Shown here in pieces: positions 1 to 7,145 of a stretch of DNA of 64,000 nt. The notes under the pieces are model-generated. The model had not been told where the DNA came from. It ran no database searches and saw nothing but the letters and a program-made list of their open reading frames with translations. The stretch's first letter is position 1. Each line of letters starts with the position of its first letter. The translations under genes were made by a program, and so were the position numbers. The stretch is from NCBI RefSeq assembly GCF_000214175.1, contig NC_015564.1, forward strand, positions 4,464,001 to 4,528,000, given 5' to 3'. Origin of the DNA: Hoyosella subflava DQS3-9A1. Its GTDB lineage: Bacteria; Actinomycetota; Actinomycetes; Mycobacteriales; Mycobacteriaceae.

Positions 1-369
1 CTCATAGTCCTTTGGGTTCGGCGTGATGCCAGTCCACAAGGTCGGATGCAGGCCAGCGCGTTCGAGGTGATCGAACGCTTCGTCGACCCAGCCGGCCTGC
101 TCAATCCCGGGATCCGATATGAGGAACGGACGCCTAGCGCCCACTCGAAGGGCGGCGTGCCCGAGTTCGGCGAGCGCTCCCGGACCGAACACAATCTCCG
201 GAGTGTGAAACTTCGCGAGCTGCGGAGCGCACGCGTCACTGTGCAACTGCCCCGGACCAGCCAGATCAGAGTGCACCTGCACGTCACCCTGCGCCAGATC
301 AGTGAAGATCTGCGCATTCTCCGTCCATCGCCGTGACGCGGCTAGTGCGGGTTCGGGCGCGTGTATCAC
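1..369 (-). CDS. iron-containing alcohol dehydrogenase, N-terminal part (runs off the left edge)
   Basis: Reading leftward from a GTG at 369, preceded by a good GGAGGA site, gives 123 open codons that continue past base 1. After about 53 residues of unusual N-terminal extension comes a typical group III (Fe-dependent) alcohol dehydrogenase start: FHTPEIVFGPGALAELG, then a Rossmann-like segment (RRPFLISDPG), WVDEAF and ITPNPKDYE. The metal-binding His/Asp residues lie outside the window. The family oxidises alcohols with tightly bound or free NAD(P). The gene is divergent from mftA1, and some Fe-alcohol dehydrogenases depend on mycofactocin, so coupling is plausible but inferred. Family is fairly sure; substrate is unknown. 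The extension may mean that a start further downstream is used. Confidence 0.8.
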   Translation of the reverse strand, partial: MIHAPEPALAASRRWTENAQIFTDLAQGDVQVHSDLAGPGQLHSDACAPQLAKFHTPEIVFGPGALAELGHAALRVGARRPFLISDPGIEQAGWVDEAFDHLERAGLHPTLWTGITPNPKDYE

Positions 370-453
370 GAGTACTCCTCCGCTAGATGGACCGCTACTC
401 ACCACAGCGTAGTCGCATTGTGACGACCGCCACACCGCCCTCAGGTGGAGGTG

Positions 454-477
454 GTACCTACCCGATCGGATAGGTAC
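454..477. promoter_or_regulatory. 24-bp near-perfect palindrome, candidate operator
   Basis: Outer arms GTACCTA (454-460) and TAGGTAC (471-477) flank a centre of CCCGATCGGA. 22 of 24 positions are symmetric. It lies between the divergent Fe-alcohol dehydrogenase and mftA1, where a repressor or activator could act on both. No regulator gene is adjacent. Confidence 0.55.
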
Positions 478-478
478 T

Positions 479-507
479 GGACAGGGCATTCGGCGTCGGC
501 CCTGTCC
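479..507. repeat. 9-bp inverted repeat / stem-loop in the mftA1 upstream region
   Basis: GGACAGGGC (479-487) and GCCCTGTCC (499-507) are perfectly complementary around an 11-nt loop. There is no T-run, so it is not an obvious intrinsic terminator. It could be a second binding site or an RNA structure in a leader. Confidence 0.4.
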
Positions 508-625
508 ATCCGGATAGTTCATTGTCAGCGATCGGACGGTTCTCCCCATTTCCCCTTCCGCCGCGGCCACCAAGACATTTACCTTCGACCTCACCAGTGA
601 TCCACATCACCCCTAGGAGAAGATC

Positions 626-742
626 GTGAGCACGTCGAACATCAACCCCGGCAGCGAAACCTCCACTGAGAACTCCGGCTTCACGTCTGAGGACCTGCTC
701 GTCGAGGAGGTGTCCATCGATGGGATGTGCGGTGTCTACTGA
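626..742 (+). CDS. mftA: mycofactocin precursor peptide MftA (locus 1)
   Basis: 38-residue peptide starting at GTG 626 after TAGGAGAAG. It ends in the invariant mycofactocin core VSIDGMCGVY. In the known pathway MftB presents this peptide to MftC, which oxidatively decarboxylates the last Tyr and crosslinks it to the preceding Val. The leader is rich in Ser, Thr and Glu and has the EDLLVEE helix that MftB is expected to recognise. The stop overlaps the mftB start by 11 nt. The second precursor, at about 38.8 kb, has the same core but a different leader. Confidence 0.95.
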   Translation: MSTSNINPGSETSTENSGFTSEDLLVEEVSIDGMCGVY

Positions 743-1037
743 GACCGAACCCGGAACTGAAGCGTTCGATCCCCACTCGCGCTACGCATTATCAGCGTCA
801 GTATCGGTTCGTCCCGAACCCTTCGGAGCGCTTATCTACGACTTCCACACCCGCCGCCTGGCCTTCCTAAAGTCACCACAACTCGTGACCGTCGTGCGCA
901 CTTTGCACAACCACAGGTCGGTGCATGGCGCTCTCGCCGCCGCAGGGGTGAGGGAAGCGGATCATCCTCACTACTTGCACGCACTGGCGGGTCTTGCGGC
1001 GACAGGAACCATCACCAATGAAGGGCACGCGAGATGA
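732..1037 (+). CDS. mftB: mycofactocin peptide chaperone MftB (locus 1)
   Basis: 101 residues, PqqD-like RiPP recognition protein that binds the MftA leader and delivers it to MftC. The start is taken as GTG 732 because the family begins about 20 residues before the SVRPEPFGALIYDF segment; an upstream in-frame ATG at 720 lies inside mftA. The RPEPFGAL.Y.F and LAFLK motifs match the copy at 38493-38795. It overlaps mftA by 11 nt and mftC by 4 nt (ATGA), so translation is probably coupled. Confidence 0.92.
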   Translation: MSTETEPGTEAFDPHSRYALSASVSVRPEPFGALIYDFHTRRLAFLKSPQLVTVVRTLHNHRSVHGALAAAGVREADHPHYLHALAGLAATGTITNEGHAR

Positions 1038-2218
1038 GACTCGTCGAGCATTTCAAAGAGGGACTTGATGCCCCCATCTGTCTGACGTGGGAATTGACCT
1101 ACGCTTGCAACCTCTCATGCACGCACTGTCTGTCAGCCTCAGGAAAACGGGACCCACGCGAACTGACGACGGCTGAATGCAAGGCTGTCATCGACGAACT
1201 CGAGCGCATGCAGGTGTTCTACGTCAACATTGGCGGCGGTGAGCCAACCGTCCGCCCGGACTTCTGGGAGCTGCTCGACTACGCCATCGACCACAACGTG
1301 GGGGTGAAGTTCTCCACGAACGGCGTTCGTATTACGCCGGACCGCGCCCGGCAACTCGCGGCGACCGACTATGTCGATATTCAAATTTCAATCGACGGTG
1401 CGACGGCGGAAGTGAACGATGCCGTGCGTGGTCCCGGATCATTTGCCACAGCGATGCGCGCCATGGAGAACCTTGCCGACGCGGGTTTCACCGGATTCAA
1501 GATTTCCGTGGTCATGACGCGTCACAACGTGTCGCAGCTCGACGAGTTCAAGGCGATTGCGGACAAGTTCGACGCCCAGCTTCGGATCACGAGGCTGCGC
1601 CCATCCGGCCGAGGTGCTGATGTGTGGGACGACCTGCACCCCACGGCTGAACAACAGCTTCGAATCTACGAGTGGCTCCTCGATCACGGTGAGGACGTCC
1701 TGACAGGTGATTCATTCTTCCATCTCAATGCTCTTGGTTCGAGCCCGCTGCCTGGACTGAACTTGTGTGGCGCGGGCCGAGTGGTGTGTCTCATCGATCC
1801 GGTGGGTGACGTCTACGCGTGCCCCTTCGCTATTCACTCCGAGTTTCTCGCCGGGAACGTCCGGGAGAAAGGCGGGTTCGCATCCGTTTGGCGTACGTCA
1901 GAGCTCTTCGAACAACTACGGCAGCCTCAGACAGGTGGTGTCTGCAAGTCCTGCCCAGCATTCGATGCATGCCAGGGCGGCTGTATGGCCGCCAAGTTCT
2001 TCACCGGACTGCCCTTAGATGGGCCAGATCCTGAATGCGTCCGCGGCAATGGTGAACGCGCGCTCGCAGCTGTGGGGTCCAGTTCAATTCCCCGCCCCGA
2101 AAAGGATCACACGCACACGGCGAAACGAAAGGGAGTGCAACTTGGCATGCCGTTGGCGCCTCGCAATTCCGTTCCCGACCGGCCGTGTAATGCCAGCCCA
2201 GTCGCTGGTCTCATCTGA
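1034..2218 (+). CDS. mftC: mycofactocin radical SAM maturase MftC (locus 1)
   Basis: 394 residues. The radical SAM cluster motif CNLSCTHC gives Cys25, Cys29 and Cys32. The C-terminal SPASM region is rich in Cys (LCGAGRVVC, DVYACPF, CKSCPAFDACQGGC) and should bind auxiliary [4Fe-4S] clusters. In characterised systems MftC decarboxylates the C-terminal Tyr of MftA and then joins it to Val. It begins with a 4-nt overlap with mftB. The copy at 37261-38496 is very similar through the core and differs mostly at both ends. The C-terminal tail after about residue 340 is basic, Pro-rich and poorly conserved between the copies. Confidence 0.95.
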   Translation: MRLVEHFKEGLDAPICLTWELTYACNLSCTHCLSASGKRDPRELTTAECKAVIDELERMQVFYVNIGGGEPTVRPDFWELLDYAIDHNVGVKFSTNGVRITPDRARQLAATDYVDIQISIDGATAEVNDAVRGPGSFATAMRAMENLADAGFTGFKISVVMTRHNVSQLDEFKAIADKFDAQLRITRLRPSGRGADVWDDLHPTAEQQLRIYEWLLDHGEDVLTGDSFFHLNALGSSPLPGLNLCGAGRVVCLIDPVGDVYACPFAIHSEFLAGNVREKGGFASVWRTSELFEQLRQPQTGGVCKSCPAFDACQGGCMAAKFFTGLPLDGPDPECVRGNGERALAAVGSSSIPRPEKDHTHTAKRKGVQLGMPLAPRNSVPDRPCNASPVAGLI

Positions 2219-2253
2219 CCGGCCTGACCACACGTAGCCTCGAAAGGAACATC

Positions 2254-3426
2254 ATGGCCAGCAGCAAGGAGTGGTTCGAAACCATCGCCGAAGCTCAGCA
2301 ACGCGCGAAGAAGCAAGTCCCCAAGTCGGTATATCTCGCTTTACTCGCGGGCTCCGAGCGCGGAGTCACTCTCAAAGACAACGTCGACGCGTTCGGTGAG
2401 CTCGGATTTCGCCCGCACATCGCGGACCTGCCGCCACATCGTGAACAGTCGACCACTGTACTTGGGCAGGATATCTCGCTTCCCGTCCTCATCTCCCCAA
2501 CCGGTGTGCAGGCGATCAACCCGGACGGCGAACTGGCGGTGGCACGCGCGTCGGCTGCGGCCGGCACCGCTATGGGACTCAGCTCGTTCGCGAGCAAACC
2601 CGTAGAAGATGTCGTCGCGGCGAATCCAAAGACGTTCTACCAGGCCTACTGGATGGGAGGACGCGATGTCCTCAGTACGCGACTCGACCGGGCGAAGCGA
2701 GCTGGGGCGAAAGGACTGATCGTCACTCTCGACTGGACGTTCGCGACAGGGCGCGACTGGGGCAGCCCCGCGCTTCCCGAGCGCCTCGATTTCCGGACAA
2801 TGGTGAAGTTCGCGCCCCAAGCGATACAGCGTCCCCGCTGGCTCTCGCGTTTTGTTCGCAGCGGCGCGCTGCCCGACCTCACCGCCCCCAACCTCGCTGA
2901 ACCTGGCGAACCAGGCCCAACCTTCTTCGGGGCTTACTACGAATGGATGCAAACACCGTCACCCACCTGGGCTGACCTCGCCTGGCTGCGCGAGCAGTGG
3001 GACGGACCGCTGATGATCAAAGGAATCATGCACCCCGACGACGCGCGCCGCGCGGTCGATATCGGAGCCAGCGCGATCTCAGTCTCCAATCATGGTGGCA
3101 ACAATCTTGACAGCACGCCCGCGTCGATCCGGGCGCTACCGAGCATCGCGGAAGCCGTCGGGGACCAGATCGAGATCGTCCTCGACGGCGGCATACGACG
3201 CGGGAGCGACGTCGTCAAAGCTGTCGCGCTGGGCGCACGCGCAGTCATGATCGGCCGGGCCTACCTATGGGGCATGGCAGCCAACGGTGAGCGAGGGGTC
3301 AATAACGTGATCGAACTTCTGCGGGCTGGGATAGACTCCGCACTCCTCGGCCTCGGGAAGTCGTCAATCCACGAACTCACGCCAGACGACATCGTCATCC
3401 CGGCCAACTTCACGCGCGGGATGTGA
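2254..3426 (+). CDS. mftD: FMN-dependent mycofactocin oxidase MftD (locus 1)
   Basis: 390 residues, lactate-dehydrogenase/glycolate-oxidase fold. The C-terminal flavin and active-site motifs SNHGGNNLD and LDGGIRRGSDVVKA are clear. The Arg that usually follows SNHGG in hydroxyacid oxidases is Asn, as in the MftD family. Known MftD oxidatively deaminates the released Val-Tyr-derived dipeptide to premycofactocin. It starts at ATG 2254 after GAAAGGAAC. Locus 1 stops here: no mftE or mftF follows. Confidence 0.94.
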   Translation: MASSKEWFETIAEAQQRAKKQVPKSVYLALLAGSERGVTLKDNVDAFGELGFRPHIADLPPHREQSTTVLGQDISLPVLISPTGVQAINPDGELAVARASAAAGTAMGLSSFASKPVEDVVAANPKTFYQAYWMGGRDVLSTRLDRAKRAGAKGLIVTLDWTFATGRDWGSPALPERLDFRTMVKFAPQAIQRPRWLSRFVRSGALPDLTAPNLAEPGEPGPTFFGAYYEWMQTPSPTWADLAWLREQWDGPLMIKGIMHPDDARRAVDIGASAISVSNHGGNNLDSTPASIRALPSIAEAVGDQIEIVLDGGIRRGSDVVKAVALGARAVMIGRAYLWGMAANGERGVNNVIELLRAGIDSALLGLGKSSIHELTPDDIVIPANFTRGM

Positions 3427-3448
3427 CCAAGCGGAAATCTAGCGAGCG

Positions 3449-3727
3449 CTACCGCTCCTTTTCACCGGAAGGTGGTGGCGCGGAGTCGTCCTTTTCTTCC
3501 TTCTTGAACTGCTGGGTGAGGATCCGAGTGCCTTTCCCCGCAGCGTTCGTCGCGATGTCGGTACTGCTCTTGATGATCTTGCCGATGCCGCCGGACACAT
3601 TCCCCTTGAGCGTGTCAGCGGCTCCCTCGACGATCTCCCCGGACTTATCAAGCGAGGTTTGCGCGATGTGCTTCATCGCGTCAACCGTGTTCGTAGGTTC
3701 GGGGCGTTCTTTCTTTTCCTCGGCCAT
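3449..3727 (-). CDS. small charged protein of unknown function, stress-locus associated
   Basis: 92 residues from ATG 3727, preceded by AGGGGG. Lys/Glu-rich ends surround a central helical segment with Gly/Ala/Thr (SGEIVEGAADTLKGNVSGGIG). It has no signal peptide or membrane span. The composition recalls small general-stress proteins such as CsbD, but I do not assign it to that family. A perfect SigF-type promoter lies upstream at 3786-3811. It converges on mftD1. Confidence 0.72.
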   Translation of the reverse strand: MAEEKKERPEPTNTVDAMKHIAQTSLDKSGEIVEGAADTLKGNVSGGIGKIIKSSTDIATNAAGKGTRILTQQFKKEEKDDSAPPPSGEKER

Positions 3728-3785
3728 AGTCGGCCCCCTGTCGTCGATTTGTGATGCAGACCACAGTACATGCACTGTCTCCGGT

Positions 3786-3811
3786 GTACCCGCGTGCCGC
3801 GTCCCGTAAAC
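3786..3811 (-). promoter_or_regulatory. SigF-type promoter (GTTT-N16-GGGTAC)
   Basis: On the minus strand, -35 GTTT (3811-3808), a 16-nt spacer and -10 GGGTAC (3791-3786). This matches the actinobacterial SigF/SigB consensus. It would start RNA about 50 nt before the ATG at 3727. A SigF-family gene is 1.5 kb away. Confidence 0.65.
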
Positions 3812-3859
3812 TCCGGGGCAGCCGTCCGGCCAGTCCCACTCCCAAACAGCGGAGGAAAA

Positions 3860-4018
3860 ATGCCACCCATCATGGTTTTCGATCTGTCCACACTCGGCGC
3901 CGAGCAGTTAGGCTTTCCTCCGTCTGATCTGTACGCGGCCATCATCGATGGCCTGCTAGCAGTTTCAGTCTTCGTGAATGACATCACCGGCGGAGCTTTT
4001 AATCTCCCGGTTTTCTGA
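3860..4018 (+). CDS. small protein of unknown function (52 aa)
   Basis: Starts at ATG 3860 right after a strong GGAGG site and ends just before a perfect terminator hairpin, so it is very likely expressed. The peptide begins MPPIMVFDLSTLG and has a mildly hydrophobic middle (AAIIDGLLAVSVFV) that might lie on or in the membrane. I do not recognise a family. Confidence 0.65.
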   Translation: MPPIMVFDLSTLGAEQLGFPPSDLYAAIIDGLLAVSVFVNDITGGAFNLPVF

Positions 4019-4035
4019 TACACACCCCAAAAAGC

Positions 4036-4072
4036 GGTGTTGCGCCGGCTACCTCTTAACCGGCGCAACACC
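4036..4072 (+). terminator. strong hairpin terminator
   Basis: 13-bp perfect arms, GGTGTTGCGCCGG (4036-4048) and CCGGCGCAACACC (4060-4072), with an 11-nt loop, 17 nt after the stop of the 52-aa gene. No long T-run follows, which is common in high-GC actinomycetes. Confidence 0.75.
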
Positions 4073-4130
4073 TTGGGACACGACGGGCGTCGAGCGCTGG
4101 GAGGGTTACCCGTCGTTTGTGAGCTGATAA

Positions 4131-4340
4131 CTACTGGCTCGGCTCAGGGATAATGCATTCGTCGACCTCGGGGTTAACACCGAAGTAGTTGAGCGGGCCC
4201 GCGATCACGGTGACCGCGAGGGTGCTGATCCCCGGACAGTTCTCCGGGGTGTCGGTGTACAACCCTCGCTGCCCCGCGGCGATTGCGCCGATAATCAGCC
4301 AAATGAGCGCGATGGTAAGAATTAGCCCTCCGCCACGCAT
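4131..4340 (-). CDS. small membrane protein of unknown function (69 aa)
   Basis: ATG 4340 follows GAGAAAGG. One N-terminal transmembrane segment (LILTIALIWLIIGAIAAG) precedes an outward-facing or soluble tail with two Cys (PENCPG, DECIIPEP) that could form a disulfide. It lies downstream of the DUF6131/CsbD genes in the same direction. No family is recognised. Confidence 0.7.
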   Translation of the reverse strand: MRGGGLILTIALIWLIIGAIAAGQRGLYTDTPENCPGISTLAVTVIAGPLNYFGVNPEVDECIIPEPSQ

Positions 4341-4394
4341 GGCAACGACCTTTCTCTCAGGAACTCCTCAGCACACTGGGATCCGCGTCTCGCG

Positions 4395-4550
4395 TCAATA
4401 CCAGTACTTGCGTCCACCAATCGGGCGTCCGATCGCGCCGAGTATCGCGAGTATCGCACCTATGACGAGCAGCACGATACCGATTGTCCACAGAATCTGA
4501 ATACCGGCCAGAAAGCCGATAACCAGAAGAATCAAGCCGAGTGCAATCAT
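4395..4550 (-). CDS. DUF6131-type tiny membrane protein (51 aa)
   Basis: ATG 4550 overlaps the csbD-like stop by 4 nt. Two short hydrophobic helices (MIALGLILLVIGFLAG and IGIVLLVIGAILAILG) end in the basic GRPIGGRKYWY tail. Such proteins are common beside stress genes in mycobacteria and relatives. Function is unknown. It is probably co-translated with the CsbD-like gene. Confidence 0.78.
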   Translation of the reverse strand: MIALGLILLVIGFLAGIQILWTIGIVLLVIGAILAILGAIGRPIGGRKYWY

Positions 4551-4753
4551 CTTTTGTCCCCTTTCAGGGCATCTTTCGCATCCTTGAAGGCATCGGTCAC
4601 TTTGTCCTTTGCCTGCTTCGCCTTGGCGCTCGCCTTCTCACTGGCACCTTCGCCTTGCAGGTCGCTGTCGTCAGTGTGCTTGCCGACTTTCTGCTTGGCC
4701 TCGCCGGAGAGTTCCTCGGCCTTGTGCTTCATCCTGTCGGTGAAATCAGCCAT
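4547..4753 (-). CDS. CsbD-family stress protein
   Basis: 68 residues, almost all charged residues plus Ala/Gly, with the CsbD pattern DRMKHKAEELSGEAKQKVG and a second helical Lys/Ala/Asp half (KAKQAKDKVTDAFKDAKD). The family is a general stress marker under SigB/SigF control in many bacteria; the molecular role is unknown. ATG 4753 follows AAAGGAGTG. I did not find a clear SigF promoter directly upstream. Confidence 0.88.
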   Translation of the reverse strand: MADFTDRMKHKAEELSGEAKQKVGKHTDDSDLQGEGASEKASAKAKQAKDKVTDAFKDAKDALKGDKR

Positions 4754-4852
4754 CAGCTCACTCCTTTGATCTCAGACCGCCATACTCCCGGCAATGTGAC
4801 GGGTGTTAATCAGCGGCGATAGTAGGGTTCCCAAAGAGATCGTTTTTATACC

Positions 4853-5119
4853 TCATGCATCTAGCGGGCCCCTGCCCTCCGAGGAAGTTTGCCTATCGTG
4901 GGTATCTGGAAGCACGTCAGCCTTCACTGACGCGTTCTTACGCCACAGCAACGCTCCCGCGACGAACAACACCACCGCAACGACTCCGCCGGCCACTGCG
5001 CCACCAGTGACGGAGTTGGCAGCCGCCACCAGCGCTAACGCTAGTGCAATAACTGCAGCACCCATCAGGAGAAAGCCAATATTGCCGAAAGGCGCTCTAC
5101 TTGGACGGTCGCTCATCAC
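4853..5119 (-). CDS. two-helix membrane protein of unknown function (88 aa)
   Basis: Starts at ATG 5119 (or the next codon, also ATG), preceded by GGAGGTAAG. Two transmembrane helices (residues about 13-35 and 39-60) are followed by a polar tail (KNASVKADVLPDTHD). A perfect SigF-type promoter at 5151-5176 sits 32 nt before the start, so it is likely a SigF-dependent envelope stress protein. Confidence 0.78.
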   Translation of the reverse strand: MMSDRPSRAPFGNIGFLLMGAAVIALALALVAAANSVTGGAVAGGVVAVVLFVAGALLWRKNASVKADVLPDTHDRQTSSEGRGPLDA

Positions 5120-5150
5120 TTACCTCCTCTCCCACCCCACCGCGAAAGGA

Positions 5151-5176
5151 ATACCCCGCTGCCGACTGCGTCAAAC
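5151..5176 (-). promoter_or_regulatory. SigF-type promoter (GTTT-N16-GGGTAT)
   Basis: On the minus strand, -35 GTTT (5176-5173), spacer of exactly 16 nt, -10 GGGTAT (5156-5151). It drives the 88-aa membrane protein. It sits just downstream of the sigF stop codon, so sigF and its target are adjacent. Confidence 0.7.
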
Positions 5177-5185
5177 ATAGTGCGC

Positions 5186-5950
5186 TCATTCGGAATCGGA
5201 AATGCGTTCCCGAATCAGCCGCATCGCCTTATCGAGCAGGCGAGACACGTGCACCTGGGAGATTTCGAATCGCTGAGCGATCTGGCTTTGAGTCTGCTGT
5301 TCGATGAATCGAAGTCGCATCATCTCCCGCTCGCGTTCTGGGAGTTCAGCAATCGCAGGTAACAATAGCTGTTGATCATCCACCGTTTCGAGCCGCTCAT
5401 CATTGATGCCAATACGCTCCCACCGGCCCGCGGCGGAGCCGTCATCGTTGGAATCAGCATCGAGAGGTACCATATGCGACGTCGCCGCCGCCGCGATGGC
5501 TTCAGCCACATCCCCGAATGATTCACCCAGTTCGGCTGCGATTTCGCTTGTAGTCACGGATCTGCCAAGCCTCTGCGTCAACTCTGGGGTGGCCGCAGCG
5601 ATCTGCGCACGAAGTTCTTGCAGTCTCCGCGGCAGTCGGATCGCTGAAGAACTGTCTCGGAAATAGCGTCGAACCTCCCCCATGATGGTCGGTACAGCGA
5701 ATGCGAGGAACTCGGAATTACGCTCCGCATCGAACCGCTCCACTGCATTCACCAGGCCGAGGCGAGCAACCTGAAGAAGGTCTTCCGGGTCCTCACCGCG
5801 GCCCGCGAATCGCCGGGCGATGTTCTGGGCGAGCGGAAGACAGCGCACGATGATTTTGTCGCGCAACTCACCATGATCCGGTGTATTTTCAGGAATCGCC
5901 GAGAGTTCCCTCAATAATGGGACGACGTCGGCGTAGTCGTCGTTCGTCAC
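5186..5950 (-). CDS. sigF: RNA polymerase sigma factor, SigF/SigB family
   Basis: 254 residues. Region 2 is seen in EDPEDLLQVARLGLVNAVERFD and FLAFAVPTIMGEVRRYFRD, region 3 in LGRSVTTSEIAAELG, and the region 4 helix-turn-helix in TQSQIAQRFEISQVHVSRLLDKAM. This is the group 3 stress sigma layout. GTG 5950 is chosen because it gives a GTGA overlap with rsbW; an earlier ATG at 5965 would overlap by 19 nt. The partner anti-sigma factor is directly upstream, as in mycobacterial SigF operons. Confidence 0.92.
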   Translation of the reverse strand: MTNDDYADVVPLLRELSAIPENTPDHGELRDKIIVRCLPLAQNIARRFAGRGEDPEDLLQVARLGLVNAVERFDAERNSEFLAFAVPTIMGEVRRYFRDSSSAIRLPRRLQELRAQIAAATPELTQRLGRSVTTSEIAAELGESFGDVAEAIAAAATSHMVPLDADSNDDGSAAGRWERIGINDERLETVDDQQLLLPAIAELPEREREMMRLRFIEQQTQSQIAQRFEISQVHVSRLLDKAMRLIRERISDSE

Positions 5951-6411
5951 CCTTTGACGCCACACTTCCGCTTCTGCAACTCGATGACTGACGTTCGTGC
6001 ACTATCGCCGCCCGAAACCGCACCGGCCGGGAGGGAACGGACGACTGCGGAATCCGTCAGCGCTTCGATAATGTGCCAACCAAGACCCGTCCTTTGCAGC
6101 TCAGAATTGCCGCTGGGGGTGACGCCTGCTGTGACGGTCACACCCTCGTCCGTCGAAACAAACACACAATGAACTTCGCCATCTTCAGATGCAGTAGCGA
6201 TAAGCTGGGTGCACGCCTCATCCACGGCCATCCGCAGATCCTCAACGGAGTCACCGTCGAAATCCGCGCGCGTCATGACGGCCACTGTGACTAGACGAGC
6301 AAGAGAAAGCTGAGTCAGGGTTGCCGGGAAACGCAGCTCGACTCGTTCCTCGGCGTTGTGGTCAAACCCCACGCCGTCGGTCATATTTACTCCACGTGAG
6401 CTGGTGTTCAT
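5947..6411 (-). CDS. rsbW: anti-sigma factor, RsbW-like histidine-kinase-fold protein
   Basis: 154 residues. The HATPase_c-type Ser/Thr kinase fold is seen in the N-box region MAVDEACTQLIATA and the G-box-like TGLGWHIIEALTD. RsbW/UsfX proteins hold the sigma factor inactive and release it when an unphosphorylated STAS antagonist binds. It is translationally coupled to sigF. A start at 6384 (MTDGVG) is also possible. A STAS gene lies divergently at 6662. Confidence 0.88.
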   Translation of the reverse strand: MNTSSRGVNMTDGVGFDHNAEERVELRFPATLTQLSLARLVTVAVMTRADFDGDSVEDLRMAVDEACTQLIATASEDGEVHCVFVSTDEGVTVTAGVTPSGNSELQRTGLGWHIIEALTDSAVVRSLPAGAVSGGDSARTSVIELQKRKCGVKG

Positions 6412-6447
6412 TAGTCACGCACCGCAATGCCCGGTGCACGGGGGAGG

Positions 6448-6472
6448 GTACCCAGATGGTAGAAAGTCATAC
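6448..6472 (-). promoter_or_regulatory. possible SigF autoregulatory promoter of rsbW-sigF
   Basis: On the minus strand, GTAT (6472-6469), 15 nt, then GGGTAC (6453-6448). The -10 is perfect and the -35 matches 3 of 4. Position 37 nt before the rsbW start fits an autoregulated stress sigma operon. Weaker than the two other sites. Confidence 0.4.
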
Positions 6473-6661
6473 GCCCGGTTATGTGAGATTTAGTTGCGAA
6501 TTGTTGTGACAGCTCGCGTGACACAGGTAACATCAAAGACGGTTGAGCACACAGCCGCTGCGGGATGCGTGAAGTCACGGTATACCTAGCCTGGTGCTCT
6601 TACATCGCTAGGCCCGGTTTTACGCTCCCATCCACTCACTAGATGGGAGGACCCTTCAGCG

Positions 6662-7075
6662 ATGAGGTCATACTCAACACGTATCTACGCGACGGCAGTA
6701 GCGGACGCGCATGTCTCAGCCGAACGCACCTTCAGCGGGGCGGTCATCATCCGGATCTCGGGTGAGATCGACGCGACCAACGCGCTCGACGTCTGGAGTT
6801 CACTGGCGCCCCACCTCGAAACCGGTGGACCCCGCATCTTCGACCTCACTGGCATCACTTTCCTCGGCGTGAGCGGCGCCGAGGTGCTGCTGCGCGCAGC
6901 TGACAGGCTCATGGACCACGGCACGCGGTTCGCGACGGTCGGTAGCCGCGCGGTTCGCCACCTGCTGTGCGCCGCAGAACTCGACGAGAAGCTCAACGTC
7001 ATGCGCGGCGTCAGCGACGCCGTGCACAAGCTTTCACACCACCCAACGGTTCAGGTTCTCGAGCAGACCTCATAA
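6662..7075 (+). CDS. STAS-domain protein, probable anti-sigma factor antagonist
   Basis: 137 residues. The STAS fold core is visible: VIIRISGEIDATNA, IFDLTGITFLGVSGAEVL and GTRFATVGS. The Ser in GVSGAE is the position phosphorylated by RsbW-type kinases. The N-terminal 20 residues are variable. It is divergent from rsbW-sigF, so it is a good candidate to relieve RsbW inhibition. ATG 6662 follows GGGAGGA. A GAF-ANTAR gene follows in the same direction. Confidence 0.85.
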   Translation: MRSYSTRIYATAVADAHVSAERTFSGAVIIRISGEIDATNALDVWSSLAPHLETGGPRIFDLTGITFLGVSGAEVLLRAADRLMDHGTRFATVGSRAVRHLLCAAELDEKLNVMRGVSDAVHKLSHHPTVQVLEQTS

Positions 7076-7145
7076 TTGATCGCATCACCCGCTCCCGACT
7101 TGTCAGCGGTGGTGGTGCGGCCCTTACTGCTCACAAGGAGTTCCG

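Noticed and set aside
46-336. Open frame of 96 codons on the plus strand at the left edge
   Set aside because: Opposite strand reads an iron-alcohol dehydrogenase N-terminus with a good ribosome site; the plus frame has no motif.
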